64,000 nt of DNA from Brevibacillus panacihumi (GTDB taxonomy: Bacteria; Bacillota; Bacilli; Brevibacillales; Brevibacillaceae): contig NZ_RHHT01000023.1 of the NCBI RefSeq assembly GCF_003710985.1, positions 44,748 to 108,747 of the forward strand, read 5' to 3'. Of the stretch, positions 9,560 through 19,148 are shown piece after piece (positions within the stretch are counted from its first letter, which is position 1; every line of letters begins with the position of its first letter). Below the pieces are notes generated by a model. It saw nothing but the letters and a program-made list of their open reading frames with translations, was not told where the DNA came from and searched no databases. A program made the position numbers and the translations under genes.

Positions 9560-10299
9560 TGGAAGCAACTTTTCAGCCATTGGGTGATCAGGCCGTCGTG
9601 GTTCAGTTCGGTACGACCATGAGTCTGGAGGCGTATCAACAGGTAAGGCGTGTAGCCTTGATACTGGACAGGCATCCCATTCCGGGAATGGTGGAATACA
9701 TTCCTGCCTACACGACGATTACGATCTTTTACAACCCGCAGGCATTATATGACTGGAACCAAAAGCATACAGCGAGAGAGCGGGCAGAAGAGTCGGATAC
9801 TCTCTATCAGATCGTTTGCGATTTGATTCGGGATCAGCTAAAGCAAGCAACCGTAGCAAGCGCTGGAGAGGAACGGACTGTAGAAATTCCGGTTTGCTAC
9901 GGGGGAGAGCTCGGGCCTGATCTGCCTGATGTAGCCGCGTTGAATCAAATCACGGAGCAGGAAGTGATCGACATCCATGCGGGGGGAGATTATCTGGTCT
10001 ATATGATTGGGTTTGCTCCCGGATTTCCTTATATAGGCGGGATGTCAGAGCGAATCGCGGCACCGCGCCGGAAATCTCCACGCCTCTCGATTCCGGCAGG
10101 TTCCGTCGGGATTGCAGGAAAGCAGACCGGTATCTATCCTATGGAAACACCGGGTGGCTGGCAAATTATCGGCCGGACTCCCTTGAGGCTGTTCCGACCG
10201 GAGGATGATACGCCCAGTCTGCTGCAAGCGGGAGACCGGGTTCGTTTCTATCCGATCTCCATGGAGGAATACCGGGCGTTTGAGGAGGGATCATCGTGA
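9559..10299 (+). CDS. pxpB: 5-oxoprolinase subunit PxpB (KipI family)
   Basis: Subunit of the prokaryotic ATP-dependent 5-oxoprolinase PxpABC, which opens 5-oxo-L-proline to L-glutamate. The B. subtilis homologue was first named KipI, a KinA inhibitor. The 246-residue protein has the family opening FQPLGDQAVVVQFG and the cyclophilin-like C-terminal half (IHAGGDYLVYMIGFAPGFPYIGGM, PRRKSPRLSIPAGSVGIAG, GGWQIIGRTP). ATG 9559 overlaps the IclR stop, and the gene overlaps pxpC by four bases, indicating tight coupling of the two subunits. Confidence 0.92.
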   Translation: MEATFQPLGDQAVVVQFGTTMSLEAYQQVRRVALILDRHPIPGMVEYIPAYTTITIFYNPQALYDWNQKHTARERAEESDTLYQIVCDLIRDQLKQATVASAGEERTVEIPVCYGGELGPDLPDVAALNQITEQEVIDIHAGGDYLVYMIGFAPGFPYIGGMSERIAAPRRKSPRLSIPAGSVGIAGKQTGIYPMETPGGWQIIGRTPLRLFRPEDDTPSLLQAGDRVRFYPISMEEYRAFEEGSS

Positions 10300-11300
10300 C
10301 CGTACGTGTGATTCGACCTGGATTGTTGACCTCGGTTCAGGATGCAGGGCGATATGGATTTCAAAAACATGGAGTAATCGTAAGCGGTGTCATGGACCCG
10401 TTGGCGCACCGGATCGCCAATATGCTGGTTGGCAATGAGGAGACGCAAGCCACTCTGGAAATGACCCTGAAAGGTGCCACCCTGGAATTTCAGAAAGATG
10501 CGCTGATCTCGATATGCGGCGGTGATTTGTCCCCATCCGTGGAAGGGACCCCGGTGCCATTGTGGAAGCCCATTTTCCTGAAAAAAGGATCCGTTCTGGA
10601 CTTTGGACCATGCCGAACAGGAATCAGAGCGTATCTCGCCATAGCAGGAGGCTGGGATGTTCCGCTCGTCATGAACAGCCGTTCCACCTATTTGCGGGCC
10701 GGGATTGGCGGGTTTCAGGGACGTGCTCTCAAAGCCGGAGATGAATTGAGCTTTGGGGCGCGCACCCAGCTCGGAGAAGAAATGATGAAGCGACTAAGCA
10801 GTCAATCAGCTCAGGCGTCCTTTATCGTTCCAGAGTGGGGAGTGGCACAGGAAATGGTGCCGAATTATACGTCGGCGCCCGTGATTCGAGCGATTCGCGG
10901 CAATCAATACGATTGGTTTACAAAAGAAAGCCAAATCGCGTTCTTTTCAGAGCCATACAAGGTCACACCGCAATCCGACCGGATGGGCTACCGGCTGGAT
11001 GGACCGATGCTCGAGCTGACAGAGCAGATGGAGTTGATCTCAGAGGCCGTCGCTTTTGGGAGCATACAGGTTCCTGCTGAAGGCAAGCCGATCGTGCTGC
11101 TGGCTGACAGGCAGACGACTGGCGGGTACCCCAAGATCGCCCAGATCGCCACGGTTGACTTGCCATTGATTGCCCAGACGAAGCCCGGGGACACCATCCG
11201 TTATACGGAAATCAGCCGTGAAGACGCGGAGTGGCTTTTGCTTGTTAGAGAAAATCAAATCCGTCAATTAAAGACAGGGATTTTGGTCAAAAACGCCTAG
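10296..11300 (+). CDS. pxpC: 5-oxoprolinase subunit PxpC (KipA, biotin-dependent carboxylase-like domain)
   Basis: The 334-residue partner of PxpB. Family features include the opening [51 protein letters not shown], and near the end [19 protein letters not shown]. The start is GTG 10296 inside the pxpB stop (GTGA overlap) with GAGGAGG upstream. The B and C subunits together resemble the allophanate-hydrolase/urea-amidolyase module but act in 5-oxoprolinase. pxpA follows after 11 bases with SD TAGGAGG. Confidence 0.92.
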   Translation: MTVRVIRPGLLTSVQDAGRYGFQKHGVIVSGVMDPLAHRIANMLVGNEETQATLEMTLKGATLEFQKDALISICGGDLSPSVEGTPVPLWKPIFLKKGSVLDFGPCRTGIRAYLAIAGGWDVPLVMNSRSTYLRAGIGGFQGRALKAGDELSFGARTQLGEEMMKRLSSQSAQASFIVPEWGVAQEMVPNYTSAPVIRAIRGNQYDWFTKESQIAFFSEPYKVTPQSDRMGYRLDGPMLELTEQMELISEAVAFGSIQVPAEGKPIVLLADRQTTGGYPKIAQIATVDLPLIAQTKPGDTIRYTEISREDAEWLLLVRENQIRQLKTGILVKNA

Positions 11301-11311
11301 GAGGGATCAAG

Positions 11312-12073
11312 ATGTATCACATCGATTTGAATTGCGATATGGGAGAGAGCTTCGGTGCCTACCGGATTGGAAATGATGAGGCCGTTTTGCCATACATCAC
11401 TTCGGCCAATATTGCATGTGGCTTCCACGCCGGGGACCCGGCTACCATGCGCAAGACCGTGCAGCTGGCTTTGAGACACGATGTCAAAATCGGGGCGCAC
11501 CCTGGCCTGCCGGACCTGCAAGGCTTTGGAAGAAGGAACATGGCCATTACCGCCGGGGAGGCCTACGATCTGGTCGTGTATCAGGTGGGGGCGCTGCAGG
11601 GCTTCGTTCAATCCGAGGGAGGAGTGATGCAACATGTGAAACCGCACGGTGCCTTTTACAACATGGCAGCCGTCAATTCTGATCTTGCTCGGGCAATCGC
11701 AGAAGCGGTGTACCGAATCAATCCAGAGCTGTATCTGGTAGGGCTTGCCGGCAGTCATTTGATCACAGAGGCAGAAAAAATCGGGCTTCGAGCAAAAAGT
11801 GAAGTCTTTGCAGATCGCACCTATCAACAGGACGGGACTCTCACCCCGCGCAGCCAGGAGGGTGCACTGATCACGAATGATGAACAGGCAGTTCAGCAAG
11901 TAATCCGTATGATCAAAGAAGGAAAAGTGCTTACAAGACAAGGAAGTGACTTCGCGATTAAGGCGGAGACAGTCTGCATTCATGGGGACGGCGAACACGC
12001 TCTGTCATTCGCGCGCGAAATTCGCGAGACTTTGGAGAAAACCGGGGTAGAAGTCAAAGCTATGTCACTTTGA
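11312..12073 (+). CDS. pxpA: 5-oxoprolinase subunit PxpA (LamB/YcsF family)
   Basis: Third 5-oxoprolinase subunit, 253 residues. It starts with the hallmark [19 protein letters not shown], followed by [48 protein letters not shown] and [18 protein letters not shown]. These carry the conserved His/Asp residues of this carbohydrate-deacetylase-like fold. The start is ATG 11312 behind AGGAGG. Order here is regulator-B-C-A-transporter-YcsI, a rearranged version of the B. subtilis ycsF-ycsG-ycsI-kipI-kipA-kipR cluster. Confidence 0.94.
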   Translation: MYHIDLNCDMGESFGAYRIGNDEAVLPYITSANIACGFHAGDPATMRKTVQLALRHDVKIGAHPGLPDLQGFGRRNMAITAGEAYDLVVYQVGALQGFVQSEGGVMQHVKPHGAFYNMAAVNSDLARAIAEAVYRINPELYLVGLAGSHLITEAEKIGLRAKSEVFADRTYQQDGTLTPRSQEGALITNDEQAVQQVIRMIKEGKVLTRQGSDFAIKAETVCIHGDGEHALSFAREIRETLEKTGVEVKAMSL

Positions 12074-12121
12074 GAGAAAAAAGAAAAAACAGACTACCAA
12101 AAAACGGAGTGAATCCATTCT

Positions 12122-13309
12122 ATGAAACAATCCAAATTGAGTCTGCTTTTGGGGGCAGCCTTCCTGATGGCAACATCAGCGATTGGACCCGGTTTTCTGA
12201 CACAAACTACCGTATTTACACAAACGTTGCTTGCAAGCTTTGGATTCGTGATTTTGATGTCCATTATCCTGGATATCGGAGCGCAGATGAACGTGTGGCG
12301 CATCATTGCGGTGTCAGAAAAAAGAGCCCAGGATATTGCAAACATGGTACTGCCGGGTATGGGCTATCTGGTGGCGTTGCTGATTGTCATGGGCGGCTTG
12401 GCCTTTAATATCGGGAACGTGGCTGGTGCAGGCCTGGGCCTGAATGTGTTGTTCGGTATTCCCGCTGAGACGGGCGCACTAGTAAGCGCAATTATTGCTA
12501 TTGGTATTTTTCTCGTTCGTGAAGCAGGAAAACTCATGGACCGCTTCGCCCAGATTATGGGCTTCATCATGATTGGTCTTACGATCTACGTGGCCGCTGT
12601 ATCCTCCCCGCCAGTTGGAGAAGCAGTTATCAAATCCTTTGTTCCAGACACCATTGACGTCTTGGCTATCGTAACCCTGGTCGGCGGAACAGTGGGCGGC
12701 TATATTACATTTGCGGGCGGCCACCGTCTGTTGGATGCAGGCGTGAAAGGGAGAGCGGCTTTGCCGGAAGTGACGAAAAGCTCCATGTCAGGGATCATCG
12801 TCGTTTCCATCATGCGGGTCGTATTATTCCTCGCTGTACTCGGAGTTGTTTCCCAAGGTCTGCAATTGGATCCAGCAAATCCACCGGCATCCGTCTTCCA
12901 GTTGGCAGCGGGTGACATTGGCTACAAGATCTTTGGGATTGTCATTTGGGCTGCAGCTATTACTTCCGTGATTGGCTGTGCCTATACATCTGTCTCCTTT
13001 ATCCGCACCTTTCATCCGGCACTGGAGCGAGCCAACAAATGGATCATTATCGGCTTCATTGCGGTTTCAACGCTGGTGTTTCTGATCGTCGGCCGCCCGG
13101 TTAAGATTCTCGTGCTGGTAGGAGCCTTGAACGGATTGATTTTGCCGATCACACTGGGTGTCATGCTGTTTGCCGCCTATCAGAAAAAAATCGTGGGCGA
13201 CTACAAGCATCCGATGTGGATGACCATTTTCGGCGGAATCGTCGTAGTCTCCATGGCGATCATGGGCATCTATACCTTGATAAATGAATTGCCGAAACTG
13301 ATGTCATAA
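12122..13309 (+). CDS. NRAMP-like membrane transporter (YcsG family)
   Basis: A 395-residue polytopic membrane protein of the divalent metal transporter-like (NRAMP superfamily) group, starting with a helix containing ATSAIGPGFLTQTTVF. The canonical NRAMP metal-binding DPG/N motif of helix 1 appears here as GPG, and no MPH motif is visible in helix 6, so metal transport is doubtful; proteins of the YcsG type sit beside 5-oxoprolinase genes and may carry an organic substrate such as 5-oxoproline. That role is inferred from context only. The start is ATG 12122, preceded by AACGGAGTG. A hairpin lies between it and the next gene. Confidence 0.82.
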   Translation: MKQSKLSLLLGAAFLMATSAIGPGFLTQTTVFTQTLLASFGFVILMSIILDIGAQMNVWRIIAVSEKRAQDIANMVLPGMGYLVALLIVMGGLAFNIGNVAGAGLGLNVLFGIPAETGALVSAIIAIGIFLVREAGKLMDRFAQIMGFIMIGLTIYVAAVSSPPVGEAVIKSFVPDTIDVLAIVTLVGGTVGGYITFAGGHRLLDAGVKGRAALPEVTKSSMSGIIVVSIMRVVLFLAVLGVVSQGLQLDPANPPASVFQLAAGDIGYKIFGIVIWAAAITSVIGCAYTSVSFIRTFHPALERANKWIIIGFIAVSTLVFLIVGRPVKILVLVGALNGLILPITLGVMLFAAYQKKIVGDYKHPMWMTIFGGIVVVSMAIMGIYTLINELPKLMS

Positions 13310-13326
13310 ACGAATGACCAATCCTG

Positions 13327-13356
13327 CCGCAGGTATGATATCATCATATACTGCGG
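13327..13356 (+). promoter_or_regulatory. Intra-operon hairpin between ycsG-like and ycsI-like genes
   Basis: CCGCAG (13327-13332) / CTGCGG (13351-13356) with an inner TATGAT / ATCATA pair form a near-continuous stem in the 77-base intergenic gap. Only TACTTTATT follows, so it is a weak terminator at best; partial termination or mRNA stabilisation is possible. Confidence 0.5.
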
Positions 13357-13386
13357 TACTTTATTAGGCTGAAGGAGGAATCCTGC

Positions 13387-14178
13387 ATGAGTTCCATAGC
13401 TGCTATGACTCCGCAAGAATCTCGTCAATGGATTAGAGAAGGACGTTGGCAAAAGCCAACAGCAGGCATGGCGAACGGATATACACAGGCGAATCTGGCC
13501 ATTTTGCCGCGATCGCTTGCATTTGATTTTTTATTGTTTTGTCAGCGCAATCCCAAACCTTGCCCGGTCCTGGATGTAACCGACGCAGGGTCGGCGATCC
13601 CTTCGCTGGTTGCGCCGGATGCCAATCTGCTCACGGACATTCCGAAATATCGCGTGTATCGAAATGGCGTGCTGACCGAAGAAACAACCAGCATTGAACA
13701 CGTTTGGCAAGATGACATGGTCGCCTTTTTATTGGGGTGCAGCTTTACGTTTGAGAGGGCGATGCTGGAAAATGGCATCCCGGTCCGACACATCGAACAA
13801 GATTGCAATGTACCGATGTACATCACCAATATCGCATGCAAGAGCGCTGGTGCATTCTCAGGTCCGATGGTGGTCAGCATGCGTCCGGTTCCTCATGAGC
13901 AAGTGGTGCGGGCGGTACAGGTGACGTCTCGTTTTCCAGCCGTTCACGGGGCTCCTGTACACATCGGCGATCCCAGTGTCATCGGGATTCAAGCAATCGA
14001 CAGGCCCGACTTCGGTGATCCCGTCACCATCCGAGACGGAGAGGTTCCCGTCTTTTGGGCATGTGGAGTTACACCGCAAGCCGTCGCGATGCAGTCGAAG
14101 CCGGAAATTATGATTACGCACGCTCCTGGACATATGTTTATTACCAATCTGCGTGACGAGGAATTCGGGGTTCTATAA
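13387..14178 (+). CDS. YcsI-type putative hydro-lyase (DUF1445 family)
   Basis: A 263-residue cytoplasmic protein of the YcsI / D-glutamate cyclase-like family: PQESRQWIREGRWQKPTAGMANGYTQANL, FDFLLFCQRNPKPCPVLDVTD, DIPKYRVYRNG, FLLGCSFTFE.AML, MRPV, HIGDPSVIGI and a final APGHMFITNL. Family members include mitochondrial D-glutamate cyclase, which forms 5-oxo-D-proline, so association with the 5-oxoprolinase genes is functionally sensible: it could feed or drain the same pool. The start is ATG 13387 behind AAGGAGG. The permease gene begins one base after its stop. Confidence 0.88.
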   Translation: MSSIAAMTPQESRQWIREGRWQKPTAGMANGYTQANLAILPRSLAFDFLLFCQRNPKPCPVLDVTDAGSAIPSLVAPDANLLTDIPKYRVYRNGVLTEETTSIEHVWQDDMVAFLLGCSFTFERAMLENGIPVRHIEQDCNVPMYITNIACKSAGAFSGPMVVSMRPVPHEQVVRAVQVTSRFPAVHGAPVHIGDPSVIGIQAIDRPDFGDPVTIRDGEVPVFWACGVTPQAVAMQSKPEIMITHAPGHMFITNLRDEEFGVL

Positions 14179-14179
14179 A

Positions 14180-15445
14180 ATGAGATTGGCATTGTCAACC
14201 TTGCAATGGGCCATGTTTATCCTCGCTGGAAGCGTAGTGGCTCCATTGGCGATCGGTCAGGCTTATGGCATGTCCCCCCTGGAAATCGGCGAGTTTGTGC
14301 AACGCACGCTATTCGTATTGGGGATCGTCGCGCTTGTACAGACATGGTGGGGACACCGCTTGCCGATCATGGAAGGCCCCGCTGCTCTTTGGTGGGGAGT
14401 ATTTCTTCTGTTCGGGTCACTCGGCACAGCAACGGGAGAGGAGTCTCGGTCCATTCTGCCGGCGCTTGGACTGGGCCTTGTCTTCAGCGGCGTCTTGTTT
14501 GTCATCATGAGCATTTGCGGATGGATTGCCGTGATTCGCCGACTGTTTACGCCTGCGGTCATCGGCACGTATTTTATTCTCTTGGTTGTGCAGATGAGCG
14601 GCCCCTTTGTAAATGGGATTCTAGGCACTGCGTCAACCTCTTTTGACTGGAAAGCGACGTCTATCGCTATCGCTACGCTGATTTTGTCATTCATTCTTGC
14701 TCGCAGCAGCTTGCCTTTTTTGCGCAACTATTCCGTATTGATTTCGATCCTGTTTGGGTGGTCGCTATTTCAAATTTTTGGACTTCAGGAACCATTCGGA
14801 GAAGCCAGCCAATCGTGGTTTACCCTGCCTGGAGTGTTTTCATTTGGCTGGCCGGAATGGGATGGAGGCATTATTCTCACATCGGTGATCGTGACTCTGC
14901 TTTTGCTGAGCAACATGATTGCCAGTATGGAAGCAGTGGGTCAAGTACTCGAGAATAAGAATGAGGTAAATGAAAAGCGCACTGGCTTGATTATGGGAGG
15001 CAGCCAGCTGTTATCGGCTACTTTTGCTACAGTCAGCTTTGTACCGCTCTCGTATACGGCAGGGTTTATTATGACCACGCGGATGAAAGAAAAGCTGCCT
15101 TTTCTCTTGGGAAATGTCTTGCTGGTGGTGATCAGCTTTTTTCCTGCTGTAACGGGGTTGTTTGCCTCGATTCCGGTCTCTGTAGGGTACGCCAGTATCT
15201 TCCTTTCCTTTGTGAATATGCTTGGCATGGGATTGAAAGAAATCGGGCGTGACGGATTGGGAGAAAGACAATTGTATATCGTGGGCATCTCCATCATGAT
15301 CGGTACGGGTTGCATGTTTATTCCCTCTTCCTTCCTGTTCCTTGTACCTCCTTTCCTGAGTCCCTTAATCAGCAACGGTCTGCTGATGGGTGTAGCCAGT
15401 TGCCTGCTGCTGGAACGGTTGGTTCGGAAAGAAGAGCCTGCTTAA
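14180..15445 (+). CDS. NCS2-type nucleobase/organic-anion permease (xanthine/uracil permease family)
   Basis: Polytopic membrane protein of about 421 residues, with segments such as QWAMFILAGSVVAPLAIGQAYGM, LPIMEGPAALWWGVF, and SQLLSATFATVSFVPLSYTAGFI that place it in the nucleobase:cation symporter-2 (UraA/XanQ-like) superfamily. Its location as the last gene of the 5-oxoprolinase operon suggests 5-oxoproline or a related cyclic amide as substrate, though purine or pyrimidine transport is the family default. I use ATG 14180, one base after the ycsI stop, with GGGG nine bases upstream; an in-frame GTG at 14153 lies inside ycsI. A terminator follows at 15452-15478. Confidence 0.8.
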   Translation: MRLALSTLQWAMFILAGSVVAPLAIGQAYGMSPLEIGEFVQRTLFVLGIVALVQTWWGHRLPIMEGPAALWWGVFLLFGSLGTATGEESRSILPALGLGLVFSGVLFVIMSICGWIAVIRRLFTPAVIGTYFILLVVQMSGPFVNGILGTASTSFDWKATSIAIATLILSFILARSSLPFLRNYSVLISILFGWSLFQIFGLQEPFGEASQSWFTLPGVFSFGWPEWDGGIILTSVIVTLLLLSNMIASMEAVGQVLENKNEVNEKRTGLIMGGSQLLSATFATVSFVPLSYTAGFIMTTRMKEKLPFLLGNVLLVVISFFPAVTGLFASIPVSVGYASIFLSFVNMLGMGLKEIGRDGLGERQLYIVGISIMIGTGCMFIPSSFLFLVPPFLSPLISNGLLMGVASCLLLERLVRKEEPA

Positions 15446-15451
15446 AAATTT

Positions 15452-15478
15452 GCCGCCTGTCGATCGGGGCGGCTTTTT
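15452..15478 (+). terminator. Rho-independent terminator of the pxp operon
   Basis: GCCGCC (15452-15457) / GGCGGC (15468-15473) followed by TTTTT. It ends the transcript that starts near 8728. Confidence 0.78.
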
Positions 15479-15672
15479 GCTGTGGCGCAGGTTGCTGGAA
15501 CTTGCCGGAAACCCGCATTGCAAATGATGAAATTGAGGTATAATATAATCTAGTGCTAGATGAGAGGCAGCTTTTATTCATATGGTTCGTCAGCAAAATG
15601 CTTATGAACTTTTTATAGTTTTTGATGTCTGATAGAAAACAATTCTACACGAATGAAAGAGAGTGGAACGGT

Positions 15673-16392
15673 ATGGGTCGTAAGTGGAACAATATCAAAG
15701 AAAAGAAAGCGTCCAAAGATGCAAGCACCAGTCGCATTTACGCAAAATTTGGACGTGAAATCTACGTGGCTGCCAAGCAGGGTGAGCCAGATCCGGAATC
15801 AAATCGCACACTGAAGGTCGTTCTCGAGCGCGCGAAGACGTACAATGTGCCAAAAGCGATTATCGACCGTGCCATTGAAAAAGCGAAGGGCGGCTCTGAC
15901 GAAAACTACGACGAGCTCCGTTATGAAGGATTTGGTCCCAACGGCTCCATGGTGATTGTGGATGCCTTGACCAACAACGTAAACCGCACAGCATCCGAAG
16001 TGCGCGCTGCCTTTAACAAAAACGGTGGAAATATGGGAGTAAGCGGATCTGTCGCGTATATGTTCGATGCGACTGCCGTCATCGGTCTCGAAGGCAAATC
16101 AGCGGATGAAGTGCTGGAAATCCTCATGGAAGCGGATGTAGACGTTCGCGATGTGCTGGATGAAGACGGATCCGTCATTGTATACGCCGAACCGGATCAA
16201 TTCCACGCTGTGCAAGAAACATTGAAACAGGCAGGGATTTCAGAATTTAGCGTAGCGGAAATTACGATGCTGCCGCAAAATGAAGTGACGCTTCCTGAAG
16301 ATTCCCAAGCTCAATTTGAAAAATTGATCGATGCCCTGGACGATTTGGAAGACGTCCAGCAAGTGTACCACAACGTAGATTTGGGCGAATAA
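15673..16392 (+). CDS. YebC/PmpR (TACO1) family protein, YeeI-like
   Basis: A 239-residue member of the YebC family, proteins once annotated as transcriptional regulators and more recently linked to translation at difficult (proline-rich) sequences. Characteristic blocks are [76 protein letters not shown] and [18 protein letters not shown] 15673 matches the conserved N terminus; an upstream in-frame start at 15622 is not needed. A tandem TATAATATAAT (15539-15549) upstream may hold its -10 box, but I cannot find a matching -35. The 227-base gap before it holds the previous terminator and this region. Confidence 0.92.
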   Translation: MGRKWNNIKEKKASKDASTSRIYAKFGREIYVAAKQGEPDPESNRTLKVVLERAKTYNVPKAIIDRAIEKAKGGSDENYDELRYEGFGPNGSMVIVDALTNNVNRTASEVRAAFNKNGGNMGVSGSVAYMFDATAVIGLEGKSADEVLEILMEADVDVRDVLDEDGSVIVYAEPDQFHAVQETLKQAGISEFSVAEITMLPQNEVTLPEDSQAQFEKLIDALDDLEDVQQVYHNVDLGE

Positions 16393-16401
16393 TAATAGAG
16401 G

Positions 16402-16438
16402 AAAGCAGACCTGTCGAGATACAAGGTCTGCTTTTTTT
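16402..16438 (+). terminator. Terminator after the YebC-family gene
   Basis: AAGCAGACCT / AGGTCTGCTT stem (16403-16432) ending in a seven-T run. It sits directly against the end of the convergent subtilase gene and may damp transcription from both sides. Confidence 0.85.
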
Positions 16439-16439
16439 A

Positions 16440-17600
16440 TCAAGTGGCTTGAACCGCTTTGGCCGCATTGACTCTGCCGTAGAGCCAGTAGGTGCCGGTG
16501 CCGGGGATCGGGTCCGAGGTGGTCTTGATGGCCCGTTGAATCTGTGCGTTTGTTTTCCCTTGGGAAGCCAGCAAGGCGGCAATACCGGACACGTGCGGCG
16601 CAGCCATGGAGGTCCCGCTTAGGTAGGCATAGTAGCTGCCTGGATAGGTGGAGAGAATGTTTTCGCCGGGTGCCGCGACATCTACCCAGCGGCCGTAATT
16701 GGAAAATGCGGATTTCTCTTCGCGCTCATTGGTGGAGCCGACTGCGATGACATTGGGGTAGTTGGCCGGATAGCTGGGAAGAGCGGAACCGGCATTTCCC
16801 GCGGCGGCAACGATGACCGCCCCGCGATCCCAGGCATATTGAATCGCGGATTGCAGCGAGGCGGAGGCAGCGGGAGAGCCCAGACTGAGGTTGATTACCT
16901 GTGCCCCCTGTTGGGCCGCGTAGACGATTCCGCGTACGACGTTCATCAATTCCCCGCTTCCCGTATTGTCCAAGGAGCGGATGGGCATGATCGATGCCAG
17001 CGGGCAGACTCCAGCAATTCCAAAGCTGTTATTGGTTGCGGCAGCGGCAATGCCAGCCACATGGGTACCGTGACCGTTTCCATCCATCGGTTGGGGGGAG
17101 TTGTTGACAAAGTCGTAGCCTGGTACGAGTTTGGGCTGCAATTCGGGATGGTCCAATTGCACACCTGTGTCCACCACCGCAATTTTGACGGCCGGAGTTC
17201 CCTGTGTGACATCCCAGGCAGCGGGAGCGGCTATTCGCTGCGGGCCGTACTGATACAGCGAGAAATAGGGATCATTGGGAGCAGCGGAAGCTTGGAACAG
17301 ATAATTGGGCTCGACAAACGCGATTTCTGCCAGGCCCTGATAATGCTTCAGAATTCTTCGCATCTTTCGCTTGGAGGAAATCTTATAGATCCCCAACTCG
17401 GGATCGTGATCCATCATTTCACATTTCGCCTTTTTGTGAATCTCCTCGATCTGAGTGGGCGTCACACCATCATGAAAGCTGACGATCAACTGATTGGGGA
17501 CGTGAGCATGCCACTTTGCATCCTGTCTGCGATCCCAGTGTCGGTACAGGACGATTGCCATGATACCCCCAAAGAGCAGCAGGCCAATCCAGAATTCCAT
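16440..17600 (-). CDS. Membrane-anchored subtilisin-family serine protease (S8)
   Basis: Subtilase of 386 residues with an N-terminal hydrophobic anchor (MEFWIGLLLFGGIMAIVLY), a prodomain-like section (VPNQLIVSFHDGVT...YKISSKRKMRRILKHYQGLAEIAFVEPNY) and a thermitase-like catalytic domain. The catalytic triad is visible as D in AVVDTGVQL, H in NGHGTHVAG and S in SGTSMAAPH; the oxyanion-hole asparagine is in AAAGNAG. The start at 17600 has an excellent SD (AAGGAGAGGTG); the open frame continues upstream to 17810 without a matching site. No cleavable signal site is obvious after the first helix, so it is probably held in the membrane facing outward. It stands alone, convergent with the YebC-family gene and divergent from the VOC gene. 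Confidence 0.92.
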   Translation of the reverse strand: MEFWIGLLLFGGIMAIVLYRHWDRRQDAKWHAHVPNQLIVSFHDGVTPTQIEEIHKKAKCEMMDHDPELGIYKISSKRKMRRILKHYQGLAEIAFVEPNYLFQASAAPNDPYFSLYQYGPQRIAAPAAWDVTQGTPAVKIAVVDTGVQLDHPELQPKLVPGYDFVNNSPQPMDGNGHGTHVAGIAAAATNNSFGIAGVCPLASIMPIRSLDNTGSGELMNVVRGIVYAAQQGAQVINLSLGSPAASASLQSAIQYAWDRGAVIVAAAGNAGSALPSYPANYPNVIAVGSTNEREEKSAFSNYGRWVDVAAPGENILSTYPGSYYAYLSGTSMAAPHVSGIAALLASQGKTNAQIQRAIKTTSDPIPGTGTYWLYGRVNAAKAVQAT

Positions 17601-17794
17601 GTTCACCTCTCCTTTTTCAACAGACTTCTTCTTTGTGTATGCAGGAGGTAAACCAGGAGATTGGATGCTTATCCCTTTTTGATGAAATCTAAGGCAATGA
17701 ACCAGGGGAAGAAGCGCAATCGAGAAGAAATCCAGTAGGCGATATCCTGTTAAGATGGTATCAGAGGGAATGATACTGAGGAGGAATGAATGAC

Positions 17795-18211
17795 ATGGGT
17801 TATCAAGCAAAGCAGATTTTTGTGAATTTGCCTGTCGAGGACTTGCAGAAGTCAGTCGAGTTCTTTACTGCGCTGGGATTTACGTTCAATCCACAATTTA
17901 CCGATGAAAAGGCAACCTGCATGGTGATTGGCGAGAATATCTACGCCATGCTGCTGGTGAAAAGCTTTTTCCAAACGTTCACCAAAAAGGAAGTAGCTGA
18001 TGCGACAAAGAGTACAGAAGTCCTGGTAGCCTTGTCCGCGAGCAGCAGGGAGGAAGTAAACGAGCTGGTTCAGAAAGCCTTGGCGGCTGGCGGCAAGGAA
18101 GCGAATGACCTGGCAGATCACGGCTTCATGTACAGCTGGAGCTTCCAGGATCTCGATGGACATATTTGGGAGCTGATATACATGGATGAAAATGCAGTGC
18201 CAAAAGAATAG
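17795..18211 (+). CDS. VOC (glyoxalase/bleomycin resistance/dioxygenase) superfamily protein
   Basis: A 138-residue single-module VOC protein: QIFVNLPVEDLQKSVEFFTALGFTFNPQF, a mid-protein VALSASSREEVNELVQKA section, and the C-terminal YSWSFQDLDGHIWELIYMD. The aspartate/histidine/glutamate pattern near the end (DLDGHIWEL) is typical of the metal-binding edge of the fold. Substrate is not predictable; many stand-alone copies of this type are of unknown function. I choose ATG 17795, ten bases after GAGGAGG; ATG 17786 is too close to the SD. Confidence 0.85.
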   Translation: MGYQAKQIFVNLPVEDLQKSVEFFTALGFTFNPQFTDEKATCMVIGENIYAMLLVKSFFQTFTKKEVADATKSTEVLVALSASSREEVNELVQKALAAGGKEANDLADHGFMYSWSFQDLDGHIWELIYMDENAVPKE

Positions 18212-18332
18212 ATGGGAGCAGGGATGTGGGCTGATTGGCCCCATCTCTTTTTTATGTCCAAAGGCGGTTCCATAATTTTCCGATCCATGATAAAATAGAT
18301 GCGAACGATTGTTCTTGAATGGTCAAGGGCGG

Positions 18333-19148
18333 ATGGGAGTGTCGCGAATAGTGGTCGACCGTTATTCTGAAATCGACGAGGTAATTGCCTATATTCATCA
18401 GCATCTGGATGAGCCTCTGCTATTGGATCGTTTAGCAAAAGAGGTCTCCTACAGTCCCTATCATTTCACCCGCATCTTCAAAGCCAGGGTAGGTCTTCCG
18501 CCTTTGTACTACGTCTCAGCGGCGCGGCTGCAGAAAGCGAAGGATTTATTGCTGCGCACCAATCTGGGCATACGCGATATTGCGCTGGAGATCGGCCAGC
18601 AGAGCCTGGGAACCTTCACGACAAGGTTTACGGAGAGAGTCGGTGTGACGCCCTCGTCTTTTCGGAATTCTTCCGTAGAAGCTGAGACGCTTTTTCGCTC
18701 CTTGCGGCAATTAGAGGATTGGCGCGGCCCACAGCCTGCTGTTCAGACATACGGCAGAATTTCAGGAACAGTCCACTCGATCGTGCCGTTTGAGGGTGTG
18801 ATCCTGATCGGATTGTTTCCCAAGCCGATTCCTGAAGGGCTGCCCCTGTATGGGACCTTGCTTTCCTCTCTCGGAGATTTCTGTTTTGCGGACGTCAAGC
18901 CGGGCGTCTACTATTTAATGGCAACTTCGATACCTTGGGGGACGCAGGCAATCGATTTTTTGTTGCCGCATACCACCTTGCGTACCCGTTCGCATAAACC
19001 GATTACAGTGAAGCCCGATTCGGTGGTCCCGCATCAGCAGGTGATGCTCCATCTGCCGAGTCCAGATGATCCGCCCATTCTGGTGTCGCTGCCGCTTTTG
19101 ATGAATCGTTTTTTAAGCAGAGTCGGCACCGTCGCTCCTGCCAAGTGA
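18333..19148 (+). CDS. AraC-family transcriptional regulator
   Basis: About 271 residues. The AraC-type double helix-turn-helix is at the N terminus (residues about 8-105: IDEVIAYIHQHLDEPLLLDRLAKEVSYSPYHFTRIFKARVGLPP..Y, then AKDLLLRTNLGIRDIALEIG and GVTPSSFR). The C-terminal 150 residues show no family I recognise with confidence; the layout resembles regulators with a GyrI-like effector domain. The start is uncertain: ATG 18333 is used, with TTG 18309 upstream and GTG 18351 downstream as alternatives. It is not in an operon; a target could be the VOC gene upstream. Confidence 0.82.
   Translation: MGVSRIVVDRYSEIDEVIAYIHQHLDEPLLLDRLAKEVSYSPYHFTRIFKARVGLPPLYYVSAARLQKAKDLLLRTNLGIRDIALEIGQQSLGTFTTRFTERVGVTPSSFRNSSVEAETLFRSLRQLEDWRGPQPAVQTYGRISGTVHSIVPFEGVILIGLFPKPIPEGLPLYGTLLSSLGDFCFADVKPGVYYLMATSIPWGTQAIDFLLPHTTLRTRSHKPITVKPDSVVPHQQVMLHLPSPDDPPILVSLPLLMNRFLSRVGTVAPAK

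Noticed and set aside
15539..15549. Tandem TATAAT before the YebC-family gene as a definite promoter
   Set aside because: The only -35-like element (TTGCAA, 15518-15523) gives spacers of 15 or 20 bases, so I mention it only as a possibility in the gene entry.
16839..17651. A 270-codon plus-strand frame
   Set aside because: It is antisense to the subtilase with its full catalytic triad; the translated product has low-complexity composition and no family resemblance.
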